This document shows positions 47,617-55,543 of a DNA stretch of 64,000 nt, one piece after another. Position 1 is the stretch's first letter. The number at the start of each line of letters is the position of its first letter. The notes under the pieces are model-generated. The model was not told where the DNA came from. It made no database searches and was given only the letters and a program-made list of their open reading frames with translations. The stretch spans positions 1 to 64,000 of the forward strand of contig NZ_JACJPX010000024.1 in assembly GCF_014696315.1 (NCBI RefSeq), given 5' to 3'. The translations under genes were made by a program, and so were the position numbers. This DNA is from Calothrix membranacea FACHB-236. GTDB taxonomy: Bacteria > Cyanobacteriota > Cyanobacteriia > Cyanobacteriales > Nostocaceae.

Positions 47617-47867
47617 TGAACCTGGTAGTAATTGCCATGATTTTGGCTTTACTTATACCCATCTACGAAGCATGGAAAAACGATCACGTTTGGCAAAAGA
47701 TGTTGGCATTTGCCAGTATTTCTTCTAAAGCTTCCGTGATGATTTTGGTTGTCTCAGTCTTACGTGATGACTGGATGATTGGCATTGTTGGGGTGATCAT
47801 CCTGAGTGTGGGGAATGCGGCGTTAATGCTGCTGGCAAATGTACTAAAACGGATGAGTGATATATGA
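47616..47867 (+). CDS. mrpF: Mrp antiporter subunit F
   Basis: The 83-residue protein has three membrane segments and fits MrpF by size, hydropathy and place between E and G. Conservation is low, so the letter rests partly on gene order. It overlaps both neighbours (1 and 4 bp), a sign of translational coupling. Confidence 0.85.
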   Translation: MNLVVIAMILALLIPIYEAWKNDHVWQKMLAFASISSKASVMILVVSVLRDDWMIGIVGVIILSVGNAALMLLANVLKRMSDI

Positions 47868-48142
47868 TTAACGTTTTAAGTTATACCTGCATAATTATCG
47901 GTATTTGCTTCTGGTTTTGGGGAACATCATTTCTCTTGGGGAAGCGATCGCTTTTATTCAAGCTGCATACTCTTTCGGTTTCCGATACCCTGGGTTCGAT
48001 GAGTATCGTCTTTGGTTTGCTGCTGAAAATACCTAGAGAATGGCCATTGCTGATTCTTGGCATTCTTTGCTTGGCAATCTGGAATACAATGCTGGGTTAC
48101 GTGTTGGCGTACTGTTCTACAAGTGGAGGTAATGATGACTAA
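47864..48142 (+). CDS. mrpG: Mrp antiporter subunit G
   Basis: The 92-residue protein has three membrane segments with FKLHTLSVSDTLGSMSIVFG, resembling the MrpG pattern RLHAxTxxDTLG that lies after helix one. Its stop lies inside the first codons of the next gene, so the two are coupled. Confidence 0.88.
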   Translation: MINVLSYTCIIIGICFWFWGTSFLLGKRSLLFKLHTLSVSDTLGSMSIVFGLLLKIPREWPLLILGILCLAIWNTMLGYVLAYCSTSGGNDD

Positions 48143-48701
48143 ATACGATTTATTTATCTATTTCATCACTGCCTTGCTGCCCTTGTCTGCTTGTATGCTG
48201 ATAGTGCAAGTCAATCCCTACAATGCCTTAGTAATTCGGGGAATACTGGGAGCCGTAGCCGCATTATTATATGTGCTTTTAGGCGCTGCCGATGTAGCTT
48301 TAACTGAAGCATTAGTAGGTACAATGCTGGCGATTACACTGTATGCGATCGCAGTCCGTTCATCCCTAGTCATGCGTCTGGGTATCATCCAAGATGGTGA
48401 TGCTTTACCAGACAGCCATTTTGGGCAAATTACGGACGAGTTACGCAGAATTTTTAGCAAACGCCACATGCGCCTAGAACTCGTTCCCTACCCAAACGAA
48501 CAAGCTTTAGAACGGGCGCTGTTAGATAAGGAAGTTCATGCTAGCTGTAGCAAACTTGAACAAAATGATGAAAACTTCGCCTATCACACTGCTGTCAGGG
48601 TAAAACGAGTTTACGACATTATGCAAAGCGAACTTTCATTACCAGCAACCACCCTCACCTATGTAAATACACCAGAGTTAGGGGAGGGGCATAAATCATG
48701 A
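48135..48701 (+). CDS. MrpA C-terminal-type subunit (DUF4040, MbhD-like)
   Basis: The 188-residue protein has three membrane segments with the DUF4040 pattern RGILGAVAALLYVLLGAADV followed by ALTEALVGTMLAITLYAIAV, then a soluble tail of about 90 residues. It corresponds to the C-terminal piece of MrpA, supplied as its own gene. The large NuoL-like N-terminal part of MrpA is missing, as in known cyanobacterial mrp operons with a truncated mrpA. The ATG at 48135 follows GGAGG (48125-48129) with 5-nt spacing; ATG 48132 is too close. Confidence 0.88.
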   Translation: MTKYDLFIYFITALLPLSACMLIVQVNPYNALVIRGILGAVAALLYVLLGAADVALTEALVGTMLAITLYAIAVRSSLVMRLGIIQDGDALPDSHFGQITDELRRIFSKRHMRLELVPYPNEQALERALLDKEVHASCSKLEQNDENFAYHTAVRVKRVYDIMQSELSLPATTLTYVNTPELGEGHKS

Positions 48702-49363
48702 TGAAATGGATTTACATTGCAGCTGGGGTAGCGCTGTATATCAAAATGATTGTCTTACCCAATCCTGCACCACAAATACCAGATTTCTCCATTGTGGAAT
48801 CGATTGTTAAAGATGGTGGTATCCCCAATGCGGTAACAGTCATTATTCTCCGCAATCGGCTTTATGACACGATTTTTGAAGTTATAGTATTCACAATCGC
48901 CATCATGGGCGCTTATTTTCTGCTGGCGAACGAAAGACCGTCCTGCGCCATTTATAATTTCACTGATAAACCCTCAATTGTGCTAGCGCGTTTAGGTGCC
49001 ACAATTACCTCATTAGTAAGCATCGAGTTAGCAATTCGCGGACATTTGACACCAGGTGGTGGTTTTGCTGCTGGTGTAGCCGGAGGAACTGCGATCGGAC
49101 TTATAGCAATTACCTCATCCCCAGAGTGGATGCAAGCAATTTACCAACGCTGGCACGCTGCTAAATGGGAAAAAGTTTCCGTGCTGATTTTCATTGTACT
49201 GTCGGTAATCACCTTATCCGGTTATGAATTACCCCAAGGAGAAATGGGCGCACTTTTTAGCGGCGGAATTATACCTATTCTCAATATTTTGGTTGCGATT
49301 AAAGTAGCGTTGGGTTCTTGGGCGGTGATTTTGGTGTTTATTCGCTATCGCGGATTGTTGTAG
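48698..49363 (+). CDS. mrpB: Mrp antiporter subunit B
   Basis: The 221-residue protein has an N-terminal extension with one helix followed by the MnhB domain: RLGATITSLVSIELAIRGHL, PGGGFAAGVAGGTAIGL, and GYELPQGEMGALFSGGIIP. The PGGGF motif is the MrpB signature. It is the last gene of the operon; its TAG stop is the second to fourth base of a GTAGGATGCGTT palindrome that probably forms the terminator. Confidence 0.9.
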   Translation: MMKWIYIAAGVALYIKMIVLPNPAPQIPDFSIVESIVKDGGIPNAVTVIILRNRLYDTIFEVIVFTIAIMGAYFLLANERPSCAIYNFTDKPSIVLARLGATITSLVSIELAIRGHLTPGGGFAAGVAGGTAIGLIAITSSPEWMQAIYQRWHAAKWEKVSVLIFIVLSVITLSGYELPQGEMGALFSGGIIPILNILVAIKVALGSWAVILVFIRYRGLL

Positions 49364-49385
49364 GATGCGTTGCAACGCATCCCAC
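49360..49385. terminator. GTAGGATGCGTT palindrome at the end of the Mrp operon
   Basis: GTAGGATGCGTT-GC-AACGCATCCCAC forms an almost perfect 12-bp stem and includes the stop codon of mrpB. It lies between convergent genes (gap 25 bp) and is a copy of the palindrome at 44698-44723. Confidence 0.75.
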
Positions 49386-49388
49386 AGC

Positions 49389-49940
49389 TTAATTTGCCGG
49401 AGGTAATTCCAAAATAAAACTATCTCGCAGGTGAAAATCAGCCTCATCACCTCGATGAGTTAAAGCCCAATAAGTTACATCACCATCTTGGGTTTTAATC
49501 ACAGTGGTAATCGCAACTTCTAGTGCTTGTTCTTTGCCAATAATTTTATCCAAATCCAAATCTAGAGTCAGTTCTACATTCTCCGTTTGCTGCTGCACAA
49601 TAAACGGAAGCCTAGAAAAAGCTGTTTCCTCTTCCATTCCTTGACGATAATCATCAAAGCAGTAAATATTCCAATCACCACTAGGAGATAGGTTAAATTC
49701 CCAATATTGGGGAGAATTCCTAACACCAATAAAGAACTCAAAGCAAGTATTTTGCCATAATTCGTGCTTTCGCAATGGTATAGGCGATGGTGGCGTAATG
49801 GCAATTTCTTTAATATCACCCAACAGGCTATATTGAATAGTCAATTTATTTCCATTACGGGTAATATTACCTGCAATTTTGACATCGGGAAATTTTTCAG
49901 TTCCCGGAAAAGGTTGCAGAGAAAATGACTGATGATTCAT
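49389..49940 (-). CDS. DOMON-like domain protein
   Basis: The 183-residue protein lacks a signal peptide and resembles the cyanobacterial 'DOMON-like' group: WQNTCFEFFIGVRNSPQYWE followed by FNLSPSGDWNIYCFDDYRQG, then LEVAITTVIKTQDGDVTYWA and DFHLRDSFILEL. DOMON folds bind heme or sugars; the role here is unknown. Its ATG overlaps the stop of the phosphotransferase gene by 4 bp, so the two are co-translated and probably work together, perhaps on a sugar. Confidence 0.78.
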   Translation of the reverse strand: MNHQSFSLQPFPGTEKFPDVKIAGNITRNGNKLTIQYSLLGDIKEIAITPPSPIPLRKHELWQNTCFEFFIGVRNSPQYWEFNLSPSGDWNIYCFDDYRQGMEEETAFSRLPFIVQQQTENVELTLDLDLDKIIGKEQALEVAITTVIKTQDGDVTYWALTHRGDEADFHLRDSFILELPPAN

Positions 49941-51061
49941 TTCACATCCCCAATTATGGCGCGAATTGCTGTTTCTTGAGATTCGATGCTTTTTGTCAGC
50001 GCAAATTGCACCAGCGCCCTTGCTAGGTTATGTTCTGGATGCTTAACTTTGAAATAGACATTCCCAGCTAAATAATCAGCAAAAAATCTCAACCCTAATT
50101 CAAAAGCAATCAAACGAATTGCATCATATATATAGGCATAGTCATTTTCTGTCATAAACGCCTTGGCAACACAGAGATAACCTTGCAATATACCTTGGCA
50201 AGTCTCAGTATCAAAAGTCACGCTTTCCCAATCTTCAGTTTCTTCCCCAACGGGATTGCAACCAGAACGCAAACAGTCGCCAATATCGTAATGTACTAAA
50301 CCTGGCTTGACAGTGTCCAAATCGATGACACTGACAGCAAGCTGAGTTGCGGTGTCAAACATCACATTATTAATCTTTGGATCGCCATGCATTAGCCGCA
50401 GTGGTAACTTACCCGCAGCTTTTGCATCTTCCAGGGTACTAGCAAAAAGTTGGCGATCGCTCACAAATTGCAAGCAATAATTTACCTCTGGCGTTTTCTT
50501 AACAGTAGTTTTCGGCAAAACCTCGTTGTAATTTTGCAGGTAGCGCGGCGTAATGTGGAAGCCTTCTAAAGTATCAGCGAGTTTTTCTGGTGGTAAATCG
50601 CTGATCAGATTATGGAACATTCCCAAAGCATAGCCGACTTCGGGCGCTTGGGAGCGATCGCCCATAGTGTCAAAGGACTGCGAACCTGCAATAAAACTAA
50701 TCGCCCGCCAAAATGAACCATCTGCATCCCGCCAATGGTCTTGTGTATTCTTGGTCAATAGTACACGTGGTACTTCCCAACGGCGATTAAGTGGTTTTTG
50801 CTCTAGCTTTTTACGAATATGCTCAGTAAAAATACACATATTACGCATAATCAGTTGAGGCTGGCGGAATACTTGTGTATTAATCCGTTGGAGGACAAAA
50901 TTATGATTTTCTAAGGAATTTGTAGTTACTAAAAAAGTGTCATTAATATTACCGCTACCAAAAGCCTGAACACTTGTAACCTCACCCTGAAGCGCGAATT
51001 GTTCAGCAATAGTAACTAGATTGTCTGTACTTTGGGTTTTGATATCTTCTATGATGCTCAT
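49937..51061 (-). CDS. APH-fold phosphotransferase, possibly an N-acetylhexosamine 1-kinase type
   Basis: The 374-residue protein is an aminoglycoside-phosphotransferase/choline-kinase fold. The catalytic loop is LRLMHGDPKINNVMFD (221-236, Asp227) and the metal-binding DLDT is at 247-250 in VIDLDTVKPGLVHYDIGD. GSGNINDTFLV near 36-45 is the nucleotide loop. This DPKxNN/DLDTVxPG pattern is shared with NahK-type anomeric kinases of N-acetylhexosamines, which would fit with the AGE-type epimerase at 38.7 kb. Coupled by ATGA overlap to the DOMON-like gene. Confidence 0.75.
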   Translation of the reverse strand: MSIIEDIKTQSTDNLVTIAEQFALQGEVTSVQAFGSGNINDTFLVTTNSLENHNFVLQRINTQVFRQPQLIMRNMCIFTEHIRKKLEQKPLNRRWEVPRVLLTKNTQDHWRDADGSFWRAISFIAGSQSFDTMGDRSQAPEVGYALGMFHNLISDLPPEKLADTLEGFHITPRYLQNYNEVLPKTTVKKTPEVNYCLQFVSDRQLFASTLEDAKAAGKLPLRLMHGDPKINNVMFDTATQLAVSVIDLDTVKPGLVHYDIGDCLRSGCNPVGEETEDWESVTFDTETCQGILQGYLCVAKAFMTENDYAYIYDAIRLIAFELGLRFFADYLAGNVYFKVKHPEHNLARALVQFALTKSIESQETAIRAIIGDVK

Positions 51062-51175
51062 ATTTAACCTGGACTACTCCCCACGTAACGAACCAAGAGG
51101 AATAGGGGATATCGTAGCCTAAGTTTTACATAAGGTCTGTGTATAAGTGTTGCAGTTTTTGCGATTTGCTACAGG

Positions 51176-51640
51176 CTAAAAACATTTGAGAGATATTTCT
51201 GCACCAGCTGCTTCTAAATCTCTCTTAAATAACTCTGCCTTTCTTTGTTCTATATCCCTCATGATAATTTCGGGGATATTATCAAGTAAGCTCTTAACTT
51301 CCATCAAACCTAAACCAGTAATTTCTCGTAAAACTTTCATCACATCTAGGCGCTTTGAGGAGTCAAAACTTTCAATCTTAATACTACACATAGCCTCCTC
51401 ATCCTTGCGCCTAAAATTTGCCTGGGGTAGTTGAAAGTTAAAGTCTCCTGTTTTACTGACAATCAACACCCCCAGCGAAGCTTTACAACCACAATAGGGA
51501 CAAGTACTAGTAGATACTCGTTCAATATATTCATCATCAAAATCCTCTAGCATAAAATTAAGTGATGGTCTGTACCATGCATCGTAGTATTGACCACACT
51601 GTGGACACTCTACAGTAATTTCTGCTGGAGGACTTGTCAT
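51176..51640 (-). CDS. Zinc-ribbon protein with an L7/L12 C-terminal-like domain
   Basis: The 154-residue protein has two CxxC knuckles (VECPQCGQYYD near 10-20 and STCPYCGC near 45-52), a linker, and a C-terminal domain like that of ribosomal protein L7/L12: KRLDVMKVLREITGLGLMEV, KSLLDNIPEIIM, then FKRDLEAAGAEISLK. In L7/L12 this domain recruits translational GTPases. The fusion suggests a ribosome- or GTPase-linked accessory factor, but that is inference. It is a lone gene, not near rplJ/rplL. Confidence 0.8.
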   Translation of the reverse strand: MTSPPAEITVECPQCGQYYDAWYRPSLNFMLEDFDDEYIERVSTSTCPYCGCKASLGVLIVSKTGDFNFQLPQANFRRKDEEAMCSIKIESFDSSKRLDVMKVLREITGLGLMEVKSLLDNIPEIIMRDIEQRKAELFKRDLEAAGAEISLKCF

Positions 51641-51728
51641 AAATCAAAATAAGCTTGGTTTGGTGACCAACATTGTAACTTTGGTGATAAACTCAACGCT
51701 TAACGATAAGCTAATACGCTTGGGTTAA

Positions 51729-51912
51729 GCTCATTAGCGATTGATTTGTCACTGATTAAAAAAGCCAGAAGAATTGGGGGAGAATCCCCCAAACCCCCGA
51801 TTGGGTGACGGTTGCGTCCCCCAAACCCCCTCCAAAATTATTGTTCTGTTTTTTGGTTGAGTAACTAGTTTTTTGGTTTTGTTATCAATTAATTTTATTA
51901 ACTGAACTGTAT
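51729..51912 (-). repeat. MITE-like dispersed repeat, copy 2 (inverted)
   Basis: This is the inverted, longer copy of 38298-38450. It keeps the same ends (GCTCATTAG ... GATTGATTTGTCACT and TTAACTGAACTGTAT) and the identical core, but carries about 30 extra bases with a TTTTTTGGTT-type duplication around 51848-51880. It abuts the stop codon of the M50-like gene exactly, so insertion may have replaced the original gene end or terminator. Confidence 0.85.
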
Positions 51913-52650
51913 TTAACGATAAGCAACTTGGAGACTACGGACTAAAATCACCAAAGATGCGATCGCCATTAATCCACCCCAAAACCAATAAGGTAAAAAC
52001 AGATACCTTTCCATTTGCCCTGTATCCGAAAGTCCAAGCGGGCCTGCGTTATAGCTAAATAAATAATTCAGTTGATGGTATGTACTGATACAAGCTTGTA
52101 CACCTAAAAATTGAATTGCAAAACCTTGTACCCAGCGCGGTGCTTTGAAAGCAATACCTAAAATAATTAAACCCAGCAAGGGAATTGCCACAATTCCAAA
52201 TAAGGAACGTACCCATACTAATGTAGACAGCAGCAAAAAGCCACCTAAGATTTTCAAACTCAGGGAAGCAACTTTAAAACTACGGGAAGCCAAAATTAAA
52301 GCTGCACCAGCAATTGGCGGCCCCATTGGCCCAGCTGCGGCAACAAATGCTGGCCCAATGGGCCCTAATGATCTAGCAATGCGATAACTTGCAACACCCG
52401 AACCATTGCCAAAAATCTGTAATTTATCAAACTGTCCCCCCAAAATCATCGCCATTAAGCCGTGAGCCATTTCATGAAACCAAGTAGCCAGGATAGTAAA
52501 GGGGTATAAAATATAATCGCCTCCTGGCACTTGCCACAACACAACAGTTGCGATCGCAGCTGCAATTAGCCAGGTTAGCCCCATTCGTTCTACTTCTTTA
52601 GGCGTTTCTTGGGGGAGCAAGTTTTCAAAATTTTTTCCTGGTTCCCGCAT
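51913..52650 (-). CDS. M50-like membrane metallopeptidase family protein
   Basis: The 245-residue membrane protein has about six hydrophobic segments and HEMAHG (about 59-64) in the second, the HExxH zinc motif of M50 proteases. A matching downstream Asp motif (NxxPxxxLDG) is not evident, so it fits the M50B-like (peptidase M50-like, formerly DUF) group rather than RseP. The segment LGPIGPAFVAAAGPMGPPIAG is Gly/Pro-rich. Its last codon touches a dispersed repeat. Confidence 0.8.
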   Translation of the reverse strand: MREPGKNFENLLPQETPKEVERMGLTWLIAAAIATVVLWQVPGGDYILYPFTILATWFHEMAHGLMAMILGGQFDKLQIFGNGSGVASYRIARSLGPIGPAFVAAAGPMGPPIAGAALILASRSFKVASLSLKILGGFLLLSTLVWVRSLFGIVAIPLLGLIILGIAFKAPRWVQGFAIQFLGVQACISTYHQLNYLFSYNAGPLGLSDTGQMERYLFLPYWFWGGLMAIASLVILVRSLQVAYR

Positions 52651-53113
52651 GGGTCACTTTCCTTAACGTAATTACTTCCAAGGCTTGAGTGTATTTTCTT
52701 CCATGCTAATCTACTTGTTTAGGTTTCAGCGGGAAAGCAAAAATAATTTTAGCTTCGTTGTTTTTTCCATAAAACTACAACGATTTACTTAGCTTTTGTG
52801 AAATTATCGCTACTGTTTCACAATTACTGATTATTGGATTTTCTACTTTAGTTAAGTACAAATTTATCGGCAGGGCGGTTGCTTCCCTGCGGGTTCCACA
52901 TTAGCGGTACAATTCGGAGAAACGTAAGGGCGCACTGCCTTATTTATCTGCCTTTATCCTTTGATATCGGCGGTTAATTTGTGATTGCTGTACCTCATCA
53001 ATATGGGAGACACTATATTTTATTTTCTGTTTCAAGCTTTATGAATTAAAGTTATTCTTTTTTCAAAATGGTATAAACTTTTGACACTTAACCTTTGACC
53101 CTAGACAATCCTA
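52651..53113. other. Divergent promoter region, M50-like gene to MFS gene
   Basis: About 460 bp. A GC-richer stretch at 52865-52950 (GGCAGGGCGGTTGCTTCCCT, AAGGGCGCACTGCC) looks like dispersed repeat sequence. No gene or clear promoter box is seen. Confidence 0.4.
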
Positions 53114-54355
53114 ATGAACAACTTTGATGACGTAAAACTATTTGGCTTACCTGCCGAAAAAGGACGATGGCTACTAATTCCCTTGGGTATAATTGTCCTA
53201 CTTTGTTTAGGTACTGCTTATTCTTGGAGTATTTTTCGGAATACGATTGAAAAATCTCTCGAGGTAGGAGCAACACAAAGCTTACTACCTTTCACAATTT
53301 TATTGGTAGTCTTTTCAATTTTGATGCCCATTACTGGGTTTTATATTGAAAAAATCGGCCCGCGCCTAGTAACTGCGGTGGGGGCAATTGTGATGGGGAT
53401 TGGTTACGCCGCTTCGGGTTTAGTAAATAGTATCCCTTTGTTAACTATTACTTACGGTATTATTGCTGGTGCTGGTGTAGGCATTGTTTACGGTGTACCA
53501 CTTGCCGTTAATGCTAAATGGTTCCCCGATAAAAAGGGTTTAGCTGTGGGTACAACGGTGATTGGTTTTGGTTTATCACCCCTTGTAACTGCGCCTTTAG
53601 CTAAGAATTTAATTGCTGCTAATGGTGATAAGGGTTGGCAACCAACATTAATCATTTTTGGTATCGCTTTTACCCTGATAATTTTAGCGATCGCCCCTGT
53701 GATGAAATATCCGCCTAGAGAATGGCAACCTGCAGGGTGGACACCGCCTGTTAAACTGAGTGAATCTGAAAGCAAGATTAATACACCTTTATTAAAATCC
53801 CTCAGCTTTTACGGCTTGTGGTTATGCTTTACTATTGGTACTTTTGCCGGGTTAGCTGCTATTGGGATTGCTAGTCCAGTGGGTACAGAAATTATTGGTT
53901 TAGATAAAAATACAGCAGCTAATGCGGTGTCATTATTTGCAGTGTTTAATGGTTTAGGCAGACCGTTATTTGGTTGGCTTGCCGATAAATATAAACCAAA
54001 AAATGCAGCAATCATTTCTTATGTATTGATTATTATTGCCTCAATTATGATGCTCAGTACTACTAAGGGAGCGATCACAACTTACCTAGTAGCTTTTAGT
54101 TTGATTTATCTTGCCCTTGGTGGTTGGTTAGCAATTGGGCCGACATCTACTTTAATTCTGTTTCGGAGCCAAGATTATGCCAAAAACTACGGCGTAGTCT
54201 TTACTGCCTTTGGCATGGGTGCGTTACTAGGAACTTTACTTGTTGGTAATATCCGCGATATTTTTGGTAATTATTTACCGTTCTTTAATGTCACGATGGG
54301 ATTATCAGTTTTAGGAATTATCCTGGCTGTATTTTTGTTGAAGCGCAAAGATTAA
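53114..54355 (+). CDS. MFS transporter of the oxalate/formate antiporter (OFA) family
   Basis: The 413-residue protein has 12 membrane segments and begins LPAEKGRWLLIPLGIIVLLC, with GTAYSWSIFRNTIEKSL in helix one, as in OxlT/OFA transporters. ADKYKPKNAAI between helices eight and nine is the MFS loop motif. The family moves small carboxylates such as oxalate, formate or lactate; the substrate is not decided by the sequence. A 20-bp perfect hairpin follows. Confidence 0.85.
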   Translation: MNNFDDVKLFGLPAEKGRWLLIPLGIIVLLCLGTAYSWSIFRNTIEKSLEVGATQSLLPFTILLVVFSILMPITGFYIEKIGPRLVTAVGAIVMGIGYAASGLVNSIPLLTITYGIIAGAGVGIVYGVPLAVNAKWFPDKKGLAVGTTVIGFGLSPLVTAPLAKNLIAANGDKGWQPTLIIFGIAFTLIILAIAPVMKYPPREWQPAGWTPPVKLSESESKINTPLLKSLSFYGLWLCFTIGTFAGLAAIGIASPVGTEIIGLDKNTAANAVSLFAVFNGLGRPLFGWLADKYKPKNAAIISYVLIIIASIMMLSTTKGAITTYLVAFSLIYLALGGWLAIGPTSTLILFRSQDYAKNYGVVFTAFGMGALLGTLLVGNIRDIFGNYLPFFNVTMGLSVLGIILAVFLLKRKD

Positions 54356-54381
54356 AAAATCTCAATTTAATTTAATTATTC

Positions 54382-54430
54382 GTAGTCAGAAGCTTTAGTT
54401 CTTCAAATTAGAACTAAAGCTTCTGACTAC
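54382..54430. terminator. 20-bp perfect hairpin between convergent genes
   Basis: GTAGTCAGAAGCTTTAGTTC (54382-54401) is exactly complementary to 54411-54430, with a 9-nt loop. It lies between the MFS and FHA genes and fits a bidirectional terminator; the TAGTCAGAAGC type is probably a repeat family. Confidence 0.85.
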
Positions 54431-54439
54431 AAAATTTAT

Positions 54440-55351
54440 CTAAGCGAGTTGGAAGAGGAATGTTACCATATCGCCTTTACCCAAACTGATGCGATCGCCT
54501 GGGCGAAGGCGGTGTCTATTCCCCGGTAATAGTGGCAAATTGTTGATGTAGGTGCCATTAGAACTACCCACATCTTCTATATAATGAGCATCTCCCTCAA
54601 CGCGAATATCTGCATGAATTCGCGAGACAATTTCTGAATTGGGAAACCCAGAAACATCCACATCTGGGGGAATACGGTCATTAGGTTTGCCGATATGAAT
54701 TACAGACAAAGTTTGTGGTAATTCAATATTCATGTTGCTTTGAACATGGAATAAACTTGCCGTTACCTGTTGTAATTGCGTTCTTGCAGGACTAACGGCG
54801 GGTGCAGGCGCGGCTGCTACTGGTTCCGGTGCAGGTGGATCTGGCACTGGTTCTGGTTCTGGTTCTGGTGCGGCTGCTACTGGTTCTGGTTCTGGCATAG
54901 CAGCAACTGGCTCTGGCTCAGGTGGTGGAGTTGGAATACCTTGCCCAGAAACAACAGGTTGTGCAGGAGTAATTTCTACTGCTACAGGTGACGGTGCTAC
55001 TGGTGGTACTTCTGGGGGAACTGCCACCGCTGTTGGCGGTAAAGTTGAAGCTGCAGGAGGATTAGCAATTGCTAAGGGATCAGGTTGTATCAGTTCTACA
55101 AGTGGATCAGGAGTAACCAACGGTGGTACTTCTAAAGGAACATCGGGAGCAACTGTAGGTGCTACCGCTGTTGGGGGCGCTGCGGCATTAGCGCGCAGAT
55201 TAAAACCACACTGACCACAGAAAGCGGCATCTGCCTGCACAGTTGCCCCACAGCTGGGACAGTTGTTAGTCGCTGGTAACGGCGTATAACATGCTTCACA
55301 CTGGACAGCGCCGTCTGGATTGGGATGATTGCAATTAGGGCAGACGATCAT
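54440..55351 (-). CDS. FHA-domain protein with N-terminal zinc ribbons
   Basis: The 303-residue protein begins with two zinc ribbons (MIVCPNCNHPNPDGAVQCEA, and CPSCGATVQADAAFCGQCGF), then a long Pro/Ala/Glu-rich linker (about 55-200) and a C-terminal FHA domain that binds phosphothreonine: IVSRIHADIRV and DVGSSNGTYINN carry the Ser-Arg-His and Ser-Asn-Gly-Thr signatures. I prefer the ATG at 55351, which starts on the ribbon; an ATG 15 codons earlier (55396) is possible. It likely reads Ser/Thr-kinase signalling. No kinase lies alongside. Confidence 0.85.
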   Translation of the reverse strand: MIVCPNCNHPNPDGAVQCEACYTPLPATNNCPSCGATVQADAAFCGQCGFNLRANAAAPPTAVAPTVAPDVPLEVPPLVTPDPLVELIQPDPLAIANPPAASTLPPTAVAVPPEVPPVAPSPVAVEITPAQPVVSGQGIPTPPPEPEPVAAMPEPEPVAAAPEPEPEPVPDPPAPEPVAAAPAPAVSPARTQLQQVTASLFHVQSNMNIELPQTLSVIHIGKPNDRIPPDVDVSGFPNSEIVSRIHADIRVEGDAHYIEDVGSSNGTYINNLPLLPGNRHRLRPGDRISLGKGDMVTFLFQLA

Positions 55352-55407
55352 GGATTTAAGCCTTTGTTCAAGCTCATCATAAAATGGTACTGGCAAGCAG
55401 AGAGAAC

Positions 55408-55480
55408 TCCCAGTGGCGGCTACCCTTCAGGAAGGCTTAACGGCGAACCGTCGTAGACGCGCCCGGGCTTGCCGCTGGTA
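55408..55480. repeat. GC-rich dispersed-type repeat
   Basis: This block (AGTGGCGGCTACCCTTCAGG ... CGTCGTAGACGCGCCCGGGC) is far GC-richer than its surroundings. It contains CTTCAGGAAG and near-palindromic CCAGTGGCGG/TGCCGCTGG ends, like the GC-rich repeats of Nostoc genomes. No second full copy is seen in the window. Confidence 0.5.
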
Positions 55481-55543
55481 TCAAAAGTTAGGTATAAGAA
55501 AGATCCTAGCTTTCGATTCTCACAATTACTCCTGATAGGATAC

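Noticed and set aside
54776-54991. Trp/Cys/Phe-rich frame opposite the FHA gene
   Set aside because: Antisense to the Pro/Ala/Glu-rich linker, whose repeated codons keep the other strand open.
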